From Toxorhynchites rutilus septentrionalis (lineage: Eukaryota > Arthropoda > Insecta > Diptera > Culicidae), in assembly GCF_029784135.1 (NCBI RefSeq), contig NC_073746.1:228607882-228671881 (forward strand): a stretch of DNA of 64,000 nucleotides, written 5' to 3'. Shown here in pieces: positions 55,390-64,000 of the stretch. The notes beneath the pieces were generated by a model. It saw only the letters and a program-made list of their open reading frames with translations, did not search any database and was not told the origin of the DNA. Positions within the stretch are counted from its first letter, which is position 1; each line of letters opens with the position of its first letter. A program made the position numbers and the translations under genes.

Positions 55390-57498
55390 AACTGCCGCGC
55401 ATATGGTGAAAATCTTCCACGACACAGTTGCTGTAACCGCTCTCCTCATACCAACGTCACGATTGATAAAAAAGCGTTCGATGAAGTGATCGACAATCTA
55501 CAATTCGAATTCACTAACGTGTTTGAATCGTTTGCTGCCGATTCGGTTTCGGGAAACAATAATAAGCGCAGTCGCACCAGCAGTGGGTCATCACCGCAAC
55601 TCATAGCTACTCGTACGGAAAAAAAACTGCGCACTGATGCTTCAGTTGACACTTCGGATCTCATGGATACAGTCGAAGTTACTCCAGTCGTTTCTGGTTC
55701 AGTTGCAACCGCAATACCACCGCCTCCACTGCCGTCAACTTCTGTTTTGGACCCTGTAATCTCAACTACTGCTACAACCTCCAGTGATATGTACAACGAC
55801 ACTACAGCTGGTTCTAAACGATCGATTAACTCTACTGCAACATCAACATATGTTCACCGTTCATCTTCGCTCATCCCCTCACCTGTGCTGGCTACATCCA
55901 CTGGTTTCACAGGTAACGTTCTACATAGTATATGTCCAGTCGAAGCTGGACTTGATACTACACCTCTCACCTATTCTCAACCGATATCAGGTGTTACGAC
56001 TGTCAACGATATGATCAACAAAACTACAGCTTGTTCGTCACGATCTAATGTTCCAACTGCAACGTATGTTCACCGTTCATCGCCAAAGGATGTCATCTCG
56101 TCCAACCGAACCGCCATTCGTTCGATAATGCCGATTGGACCATCTGCTGTCGACATCGCTACGATAAGCTCCAACGTTACATTAAGGGGGTATTCTAGTG
56201 TAGAGACACGAATTTCGGACGTTTTTTCGAACTCCGTAAAAATAAAACAAAGAATATTTTTACTATCCATTATATCATTATTCATTTATCTATCTTTCAA
56301 CAATAAAACAAAAATAGGACGGAAAAAAATATTCATAATTAGAATAGTTACATGCTGGTGAAGTGAGGGTGTTCAAAAAAAAGTTGTGCCATGGCGTACA
56401 CGATTCCAGTCCTTCTGGTTATCTGAAACAAAAAAATCGAACAGATTCTGAATCAGTAAAGATGTCGCTATGGCATGAACCTCGGACAAGTCAAAAACAT
56501 GGGTTTTAACAAAATGGCGGCCGTTTGAAAACAAAAATGCTGTTTAAAACGTTTTTTTTGCGTTTACCGATTTTTTAAAAATAGTAAAATTAAAAAGTTA
56601 TAATTTTTTATTGGTTCATGCGATAGAGAGATGTATGCAGATAATTTTCATATAAATTTGACATAAATCGGTTCAGTAGAACTTGAGATATCGTGTACGC
56701 CAGTTAGAAAAAAACTAGTTCCGAGAGAAACGCGTTTGAAGTTCATTGTGATAGCCGTAACAGGTTAGATACCACATCACTAAGATGGCTCTAACTAGGT
56801 AAATAATAGGATTTTCGATAAGTCCTTTCTAGAGTATATTCTTGAATGCCTAAACTACAGAAATATGGTAAAAAAAAAATTTCGATTTTTTCAGATTTCT
56901 AGACTAGAATACCCCCTTAAACGACAACGCACTGGCTGTGAGATTAGAGAGCAACGCTCGTCGTTCACCACTATTAATTGCAAATGCAGGTAATGCTAGG
57001 GACAACCAAAATGTGAATAGGAATAACATGTCTACGATTACTCTTCCTACACTCTCCGTTGCACCGATCACAAAACGATTGAATTGGTTTTATCTCACCC
57101 GGTTCCTGCCTTCCGAATCCTCGGATAACATAATTCAATTCATTTCTAAGAAATGCGGTTGTGATCCTTCGATTATTCGGTGTCACAAGCTGGTTCGTCA
57201 GAATAGGGAAGATAATGTTCCATTGTCTTTCATTTCATTCAAATTGGGTGTTCCTGAGATTATTGAGAAGGTGATTACATCTCAGAATTTTTGGCCTGTT
57301 GGAATATCGATCACTACTTTCGTAATTCGTAATCCGACTACAATTCAAAATGTGCAGCAAACCTCACCTCACCGTATTGCATCAATCTCAAACCAACAAC
57401 GTCGAGCAGCCGCCCAACAAGATTCTGATAACGCTCATGGTTATTTTTTATGCAACCCCACAACCTCTGCCCTAATGGTGAACAGGGATCCAGCGTAA
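55390..57498 (+). pseudogene. LINE ORF1, interrupted by a TTAA-flanked MITE
   Basis: The frame is open from 55390 with no ATG before GTG at 55486, so the true start is lost or upstream. The first part (to 56181) is Ser/Thr-rich and low in order. After the MITE the same frame resumes at 56921. It carries LNWFYLTRFLPSESSDNIIQ, CGCDPSIIRCHKLVRQ and FISFKLGVPEIIEKV, then FWPVGISITTFV, an RRM/RBD-like domain found in ORF1 of CR1-group elements. It would bind the element's RNA. No CCHC knuckle is visible. The stop is at 57496-57498 inside ORF2's start. Insert plus duplication is 735 bp, a multiple of three, but stops inside it still end translation. Confidence 0.8.
56186..56916. mobile_element. piggyBac-like MITE inside ORF1
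   Basis: TTAA at 56182-56185 and 56917-56920 flanks termini GGGGGTATTCTAGTGTAGA and the inverse TCTAGACTAGAATACCCCC, about 19 bp with one mismatch. The 731-bp body has no transposase. It must be younger than the LINE copy. TTAA duplication fits piggyBac. Confidence 0.9.
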
Positions 57499-60443
57499 CT
57501 TGTTCAGAGAATAAGCGCTCCATAACCTCGTCATCAAGTCCGAGTGTCGCTTGTATAGATCATAATATTTTAATTTATTATCAAAATGTCGGCGGAATGA
57601 ATACCTGCATCACTGATTATTACCTAGCATGTTCTGATGCTACATACGATGTATATGCCTTTACTGAAACGTGGCTCAATATCAACACATTGTCACAACA
57701 ATTGTTCGATTCTTCTTACATAGTCTATCGTCTAGATCGATCAGCTGCGAATAGTTCCAAACTCACTGGTGGAGGTGTTTTGTTGGCTATTAGATCGAAA
57801 TACATCTCACGTGAACTACTTCCTCTAGATGGCCAAAGTGTGGAGCAGATTTGGGTTGCTGTGACGTTTTATAACCACACTACTTATATTGGCATTGCCT
57901 ATATTCCTCCGGACCGTGTAAATGACCCAGCCGTGATAGACAAACACATTTCTTCGGTTATGTGGATAATGAATCAAACAAAACTGAATGACAACATCTT
58001 GCTCCTCGGAGACTTCAATCTTCCTGGTATCAGTTGGATCAAAAATACATCCAACTACTTTTATCCTAATTCCTCGCGTTCTTCTATGCATCGTATGACA
58101 GAACGTCTACTGGACAGTTATAGTACTGCTGGTTTATATCAGATGAACGGAATATACAACAACAACAACCGCATTCTCGATCTATGCTTCGTAAATTTAG
58201 AGATGGTCCACAATACAACAATAACTTCAGCTCCATCTACTCTTGTTAAATTGTGTCATCATCACCCACCACTGCTGGTTTCATTACATGAATCGTCACC
58301 GCTCGTTTTTACAGACATAATCGAATCAACATATTATAATTATCGTAAATCAAACTTCGCAATGATGAATCGTTTCTTCTCAACTATCGACTGGAGTGAC
58401 ATTCTGAACGACCGCGACATCGATGGAGCCGCAATGTCCTTGTCGCATGTACTTCTTTATGCAATTGACCAGTTTGTTCCGAAGAAAACTATTAAGGATC
58501 CTCCTCATCCTCCATGGACAAACTATCATTTGAAGCGTCTTCGAAGAGAGAAACGACTTACTTTGAAAAAATATTCAAAATACCGAACTGATTTTTGGAG
58601 AAAACGCTACTCTGTCGCCAACAAAAATTACAAGTGGTTGAACAATATTTTATTTGGTGCTAATTTGACTCGCGTTCAAAGTAATCTACGACTCAGTCCA
58701 AAGGAATTCTGGAAATATGTAGATAAACAGCGAAAGGAGCTCGGACTACCTTCTGTGATGACACACTATAATGTTGAGGCCTCAAACAGAGAAAGCATAT
58801 GTGCGCTGTTTCGGGAACAATTTAGCAGTGTTTTCGTTAGCGAAAATCTCAACAACGATCAAGTTTTCAAAGCAACAAGAAATGTACCTCATCTGCCATC
58901 TGTCTGCGCCCTCACTACCATTAGCCCTAGCAGAGTACAATTAGCTTGTCGCGAAATAAAAAATTCTACAAATCCGGGGCCAGATGGTATCCCCTCCATT
59001 GTGTTGAAGAAGTGCTCTGGTAGTCTATCGTCGCCACTAAGTTCGCTATTTTCTCGATCACTGGAATGTGGAAATTTTCCAAAAGCATGGAAAAATTCTT
59101 TCGTTTTTCCAGTATTCAAAAAAGGCTGCAGGAAAAATGTCAAGAATTACAGAGGAATCGCCAGCCTTTGTTCGGTGTCTAAGTTATTTGAACTCATAGT
59201 TTTGGAATTCATCTCCCATGCATGCAGTAGTTACATCTCACATCAACAACATGGTTTCATTCCCAAGCGATCTACCTCAACAAATCTGGTACTGTACACC
59301 TCATTCATCGCTCGCTCTCTACAGTCACGTCAACAAATTGATGCAATTTATACAGATTTCTCAGCTGCGTTTGATAAAATAAACCACGAAATAGCGGTCG
59401 CTAAACTCCGACGTCTCGGATTCCACGGCAACTTCTTGAACTGGTTACGTTCATACCTGACTGGCCGTGTGATGTCAGTGAAAATAGGTGACACTGTATC
59501 TTCTCCGTTTCCAGTATCATCGGGTGTTCCTCAAGGTAGTCATCTTGGCCCTTACATTTTTCTTCTGTACCTGAACGACGTTAACTTTTGCTTGGAGTGC
59601 CACAAACTCTCTTACGCCGATGACTTCAAGTTGTTTTGGCCCGTCAATTGTCTTAATGACGCAGTGTACCTGCAGCAGCAGCTTGACATTTTCGCTGAAT
59701 GGTGTGATAACAATAGAATGGTTTTGAATCCTGAAAAATGTTCCATTATATCCTTCTCGAGGAAACGTTCATCTGTCGTTTATGAATATAAATTGCGCAG
59801 TGTGATTTTAAGCCGTGTAGTAGCAATCAAAGATCTAGGAGCCATCATTGACAGTAAACTCACATTCAAGGATCATATATCTTACGTCACCGCCAAAGCT
59901 TCTAGAACTCTCGGATTCATTTTTCGTGTCACGAAACAATTCAAAGACGTTTATTGCATCAAGGCACTCTATTGTGCGTTGGTTCGCTCAATTCTCGAGT
60001 ATGCATGCATAACATGGTCGCCTTACTATCAAAACGGTATTCAGCGCATCGAAGCGATCCAGCGTAAATTTGTTCGTTTCGCTTTACGTAATCTGTCCTG
60101 GAATGATCCCTCAAATCTTCCTCACTACGAGAACCGCTGTAAATTAATTGGACTTGATCTACTGAGCGTACGTAGAGACGTAGCTAAGGCTACTTTTATA
60201 TCGGATCTGATTCTCACGAATATCGACTGTCCCGACCTTCTTCAAACGAACAATTTCAACATTTGCTATCGAAACCTACGCTACTACACTTTTATTCGTC
60301 TCCCTCACTCCTGCACAAATTACGGGCACAACGAGCCCGTAGCGAGTATGTGTCGAGTGCTAAACCGATGTTTTTCATCGTTCGATTTTCACCTGTCTCG
60401 CTCAACTCTCAAAAAAATGTTCCTCGTAGTTCTTAGACATTAA
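57450..60443 (+). CDS. LINE ORF2: APE endonuclease plus reverse transcriptase
   Basis: 997 residues with no stop or frameshift. The endonuclease lies at about residues 35-280: YYQNVGGM, TETW (Glu73), GGGVLLAI, AYIPPDR and GDFNLPGISW (Asp188). The closing motif reads LCHHHPPLLV (269-275), with no Asp where the family normally has SDH or a D-x-x-H. The RT lies at about 470-770: FPVFKKG, NYRGIASLCSVSKLFE, motif A YTDFSAAFDKIN (Asp636), SSGVPQGSHLGP and motif C YADDFK (722-727). A C-terminal segment includes WSPYYQNGIQRIEAIQRKF. It would nick target DNA and copy its RNA there. The ATG overlaps the end of ORF1, so re-initiation or leaky scanning is likely. An altered endonuclease could block insertion of this copy. 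Confidence 0.9.
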   Translation: MQPHNLCPNGEQGSSVTCSENKRSITSSSSPSVACIDHNILIYYQNVGGMNTCITDYYLACSDATYDVYAFTETWLNINTLSQQLFDSSYIVYRLDRSAANSSKLTGGGVLLAIRSKYISRELLPLDGQSVEQIWVAVTFYNHTTYIGIAYIPPDRVNDPAVIDKHISSVMWIMNQTKLNDNILLLGDFNLPGISWIKNTSNYFYPNSSRSSMHRMTERLLDSYSTAGLYQMNGIYNNNNRILDLCFVNLEMVHNTTITSAPSTLVKLCHHHPPLLVSLHESSPLVFTDIIESTYYNYRKSNFAMMNRFFSTIDWSDILNDRDIDGAAMSLSHVLLYAIDQFVPKKTIKDPPHPPWTNYHLKRLRREKRLTLKKYSKYRTDFWRKRYSVANKNYKWLNNILFGANLTRVQSNLRLSPKEFWKYVDKQRKELGLPSVMTHYNVEASNRESICALFREQFSSVFVSENLNNDQVFKATRNVPHLPSVCALTTISPSRVQLACREIKNSTNPGPDGIPSIVLKKCSGSLSSPLSSLFSRSLECGNFPKAWKNSFVFPVFKKGCRKNVKNYRGIASLCSVSKLFELIVLEFISHACSSYISHQQHGFIPKRSTSTNLVLYTSFIARSLQSRQQIDAIYTDFSAAFDKINHEIAVAKLRRLGFHGNFLNWLRSYLTGRVMSVKIGDTVSSPFPVSSGVPQGSHLGPYIFLLYLNDVNFCLECHKLSYADDFKLFWPVNCLNDAVYLQQQLDIFAEWCDNNRMVLNPEKCSIISFSRKRSSVVYEYKLRSVILSRVVAIKDLGAIIDSKLTFKDHISYVTAKASRTLGFIFRVTKQFKDVYCIKALYCALVRSILEYACITWSPYYQNGIQRIEAIQRKFVRFALRNLSWNDPSNLPHYENRCKLIGLDLLSVRRDVAKATFISDLILTNIDCPDLLQTNNFNICYRNLRYYTFIRLPHSCTNYGHNEPVASMCRVLNRCFSSFDFHLSRSTLKKMFLVVLRH

Positions 60444-60556
60444 TAAAATCTTCATTTAGACTTAGATTTAAATTAGATTTAGATATCATTAGGGCACTAA
60501 TGTAAAGGCCTGTTGATATAATAAATAAAATGAAAAATGAAAAATAAAATGAAAAC

Positions 60557-61460
60557 TGAACGTCAAGATTGGATAAGTCGATGTTTTGTTTTTTTTTATG
60601 ATTTTAATCAATATTCTGCCTGTTCTTCGATTAATTTACGGACATTTCTCATATAATTTTTGGACTTATCATCATATCATCATAAATCTGTTACATTAAT
60701 AAAAAAAGATCGATCACGGAACTACAACTAAGCTCTTAGTTAATTTTTTTCATTAATTTGGAAGATGTACAATTTCAATTGAGGCATCAAAAATCATATC
60801 GTTTTCACCGAAGTCAAGTACAAATTCAGGACAATAATGAAAAAAGGAATGGTTAGAGATGTGCAATACCTCTATACGACTACTACGATACCAATGCTGC
60901 CCATGTTTGTATAGGAGACGTGAACGACAAAATGAACAAAATCGACTGTTTCGTTGTTTCGCATTCTACACAATGTAATACGTTTGCTAGACATGCAAAC
61001 AAACATTTTTTTATTCGAGAACATTTGAGCAATTTAGAAAAAAACCTTTCCGTAAAATCACTGTTTGTCCGCATATCAGACGTAGTTCCATACAGCTATC
61101 ATACATCGTTCGAAGATCAACAATTGTATTATGTGCTATAAGCTAAATCTACATTTGAATCATTTCTTTGTAGAGTCCAAACATGTCTGTCACGATAGTT
61201 TTACTTATTCTCTTTTATTACTTAGTGTTTCCTAATAGATGAATATAACAAACCATTGAAGCGCTGCTTATATAATTACTATTTTCTGTACACGATGAAC
61301 AAAGAGAAGCAATTGTATTTTTTAATGTTATAAATACATAAATTTCTGCATTTGAATCTTCAAGAAGATAATGAAACAATCAGATTAGTAGTAAAATTTA
61401 AATAATATTGGTTCTTAGCATTATAATTCTTCGGATTCAACATTGAATTATTCCACATAC
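60557..61460. other. Unique stretch, nothing recognised
   Basis: AT-rich. The opposed frames at 60883-61141 overlap and match nothing. Confidence 0.4.
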
Positions 61461-62081
61461 TCAGCATTTAATCATACCGTTGGAGTAAGTCATTCCACCA
61501 TCTTTATGCGATTGATCGTGGTATCGGTAAATCATGTGGCTAAAATTATCAACATTGCAGATTGCCTTTACAAATTCAATTAATTGACAAAACACGAACC
61601 TGCTGTTCTTATCATATCCCAGAGTATTCTTCAAGAAAAAAGAACTATCATAGACTCGCGACAAATCAAGAACGTCTTTTCCATACATTTCACTAAATTT
61701 CTTCCAAACCTTTTTGATTTTATCCGATAACAACTGAAACTACCGACGGATACGTTTTGACTATTATCGGAATTGTAAATACTAACGTTACAAACAGAGT
61801 AACCTGGTGATTACGTCTAGCTATGCGGACAAATGTTCATTGAAATGAAAGATTGTCCACATAAATAGACGCAAGCGTTTTCCAAGTGGAAATAATATGT
61901 TATAATCCGCAAAATCACCTAGGCCCTCTTTTTGCCGATAATATCCTCCAACTGGACAGACAATTTCATCGGAAATTCGCATGGTTATGCTTGTAGGCCA
62001 AAAACAATAAAAAAGCGTTTCCCCAACACTAATGGTGTTGTCGATTACGTCTCCTATGCAATCATGGGCAGAATGACGCAT
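61461..62081 (-). pseudogene. Possible decayed or partial host gene, two frames
   Basis: On the minus strand, 62081-61821 encodes 86 residues (MRHSAHDCIGDVIDNTISVG, then SDEIVCPVGGYYRQKEGLGD) and 61733-61461 encodes 90 (LSDKIKKVWKKFSEMYGKDV, then SFFLKNTLGYDKNSRFVFCQ). Both look less repetitive than the background and contain spaced Cys and aromatic residues. TAGTTTCAG before 61741 is a plausible acceptor, but the upstream frame ends in TAG before any convincing donor. The two may be exons of one gene, a pseudogene, or chance. I do not recognise the family. Confidence 0.3.
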
Positions 62082-62145
62082 TCATTTTCATAGAAACCCA
62101 ATGAGAACACATCCATGCGAAAATTTTCTTCCATCTATATAAAGG
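62082..62145. other. Short unique spacer
   Basis: No feature supported. Confidence 0.3.
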
Positions 62146-62460
62146 GTGATTTTTGAGCAGGTTCGTGTTTCGTTTCGAAATAAAAACCCAAACAGACAAC
62201 AATTGGTCCGTTTGAAGCGAGCTTTTGCCGAAAAACGCTCAGATCATGCGACCAGTCAGGATAATAATACCTTATAACATTGCTCGGCCTCATGTTGCTG
62301 TACGAGCTAAAATCTCTTTAAAATGAAGCGGATGGAAAATTCTGTTTCACCATTTATTTCGATCGATGCAGAACGCTTTGTGTGGAATATACTTTACTTC
62401 AGAACAGGGTCAAAGTTTGAGAACGTTTGTGACACCAGTAAATGAAGTCCGAATGAGCTA
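62143..62460 (+). pseudogene. Internally deleted mariner relic
   Basis: The left side, AAAGGGTGATTTTTGAGCAG after TA, looks like a mariner terminus. Inside, frames give IARPHVAVRAKISL (remnant of the DNARPHVA second-Asp motif) near 62278 and HLFRSMQNALCGIYFTSEQG near 62355, a block after the third Asp in mariners. The segment between (PYSPDLAPSDY in intact relatives) is missing, and the 5' half is largely gone. No right terminus found. Confidence 0.65.
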
Positions 62461-64000
62461 ATATTTTGCATTTGGTATATTATCGTGCAAATGAACCTTT
62501 CGTAGCATGTTCCGAATGAAATTCGAGATTACTATGTTTATTGACACCAAAACAACAACTTTTCGTTTCGTACTCCGAAAAAAAACTTCCAGAATGCCGA
62601 TTTTTGACAAAAAAAATAATTCGAGATGACACTAGATCTCGACGCTTCATGCAATTTTAAGACATTTGGCAATAATTTTATTTTTCGAAAACCCCGATTT
62701 TCCTTACTCCTTACTTGGGTCATTCTTCGATTTTCAAAAAATCAAACTTTGACCGCTTTGCGCCACCTTCCTTAAGTCCGATTGAGTTGAAATTCGGCAT
62801 AGGATGTTTTTCGAGGTGGTGAACATTTTGTATAGGGCATTTTTTCTCATATATTCATTGGCACCCTAGTATACATTCATTTTATTTCTCAAATAAATGT
62901 GTTTTTCATGAACAAAACAAAAACGGAACGAATTTAGTTTCACACCCAATACATTTTTTGAATTCATATAGTATCTCCAATATTTTTAGAACATGATACT
63001 AAAATACTAGCATAATTTTGCATAGAACCCATTCCGTGAGGTTGTGTACCAAAGAACCAAATTTCAAATCAAGATTTAGGAGAAAATTGGAAACGTTATC
63101 TTAATAAGCACTAGTTACAACATAAGTTCTCTGAAACGGATTTAATTTGTATACACCAACCTTTGTGAAAGGGGAGTTTAAAAAAAATTAATTATATTTA
63201 AAATATTTTAGGTGAGATATCTCTGCACTTGTTCACCAAACTTCAATGTCTATATACCATTGAATGGATAATTAAGCACTTGTTTGAACAACCGTGGTTT
63301 TATCTTGTAATTTATAAGAAACAAGCATTTGAAAAACGAATATTTTGAAGCGTTGTCACGTCATAAAAATAAAGCAATTTTTAGATTATCAGACGAACTT
63401 AACTTTGGTTTCTCTGAGCAAACAATGAGAGTAAACAACCCGCAACATTTGGTTGAGATCGGTCCACAAATAGAGTAGTATCAACTGTCTCAAGAAGTTG
63501 TTGTCACGTCACGCAAAGTATACGATCCATACAGTTTTTTTGCGTTCTCATGTATAAATCATACAAAATTAAACGATGTTATAGTAAAATTGAGAAAATT
63601 CCCTATAAGAATCATCAGTTGAAGAATATTTGATAGTTAGATTGGCTTGTTGTCAGCCAAATACTTTTGAGACATAACATCACCTAACTTGTTGCTGATT
63701 TTTTGATGAACATAATTGAATAATTTAATTAAACACAGTTCCATTTCAAAACATACAAATGAACTTTGTTCGATGATTTGTCAAGAATAGATGAAAGAAT
63801 ATTCCAGAATATAGAATAAAATCTCATTACGACTTCTGGTTGGCTAATAATAGTATTAAATTACAAAACAAAATGGAAACTCCATACGATATAAGTACTG
63901 GGTGCAAGGGTCATATTAGCGGAAGTCGAATATCGTATTCCAATGCCATTTTGGAAACGAAGATGGTCACTTCCGGTTCGTTAAAACGGCTCTAAAAGAC
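62461..64000. other. Unique AT-rich stretch to window end
   Basis: No open frame, terminal repeat or box that I can support. TTGTCACGTCA occurs at 63353 and 63504. Confidence 0.4.

Larger units (their letters stand above)
55390..60556 (+). mobile_element. CR1/Jockey-type non-LTR retrotransposon, nearly full length
   Basis: ORF1 (interrupted by a MITE) and ORF2 (endonuclease plus RT, no RNase H) overlap by 49 nt. A short 3' untranslated region ends in a TGAAAAATGAAAAATAAAAT-type tail at 60523-60556. Two-ORF layout, APE-type endonuclease, absence of RNase H and a TGAA-rich tail fit the CR1/L2/Jockey group; the exact clade is not settled here. The 5' end is uncertain. Confidence 0.85.

Noticed and set aside
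55446..55802. 118-codon minus-strand frame over ORF1
   Set aside because: Antisense shadow of the Ser/Thr-rich ORF1 segment.

Overview
The window looks like dipteran, most probably mosquito (Culicidae), nuclear DNA. It is AT-rich and mostly non-coding, with long microsatellites, tRNA-derived SINEs and dense nested DNA transposons. These include DD37E Tc1/mariner elements of the type first described in mosquitoes, DD41D mariners, Tc1, pogo-like, piggyBac-like (TTAA) and Helitron elements, plus non-LTR retrotransposons. The species cannot be fixed from sequence alone. There is no rRNA, CRISPR array, operon or other bacterial structure, and I see no viral gene.

Layout. 0-4 kb: unique DNA with two GC-richer islands. 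4-13.3 kb: a TE nest holding a small MITE, a broken Tc1, a short Helitron, a pogo-like element with a spliced but dead transposase gene, an inverted duplication, pieces of another Tc1/mariner family split by a MITE, and an I-like LINE fragment with its target duplication. 13.7-15 kb: a GC-rich island carrying the recurrent motif ATGAATGAA. 15-25.5 kb: mostly unique DNA with two MITEs, a SINE relic, repeat W and an old DD37E relic. 25.5-33 kb: a candidate 62-nt exon, a DD41D mariner split by W, a MITE split by a 1.5-kb insertion, a degenerate minisatellite, a foldback element and a second I-like LINE fragment. 33-46 kb: unique islands plus a DD37E element inserted in repeat Y, a MITE inside a piggyBac-like element, a second DD41D relic and a roughly 187-bp TA tract. 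46-51 kb: two head-to-head SINEs, a short piggyBac-like element and a second DD37E element nested in a MITE. 51.5-52.6 kb: the best host-gene evidence, a 348-nt in-phase exon on the minus strand. 53-55 kb: repeats Z and Y. 55.4-60.6 kb: a CR1/Jockey-type LINE with an uninterrupted 997-residue ORF2 and an ORF1 broken by a piggyBac-like MITE. 60.6-64 kb: unique DNA, a possible decayed gene and a mariner relic.

How it fits together. Most open frames are parasitic and broken. The autonomous-type proteins (DD37E, DD41D, Tc1, pogo-like, LINE ORF2) represent the enzyme classes that normally mobilise the short non-autonomous elements around them. Five MITE or pogo-like families share one design: TA-flanked ends followed by degenerate arrays of a family-specific short motif. 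Host function is probably limited to the two candidate exons and the GC-rich islands, consistent with introns or intergenic space of one or more large genes. No new cellular system could be demonstrated. The most notable signals are the shared MITE architecture, internal empty-site evidence for DD37E insertion, an unidentified retroelement-like repeat with a 24-bp target duplication, and the island motif.
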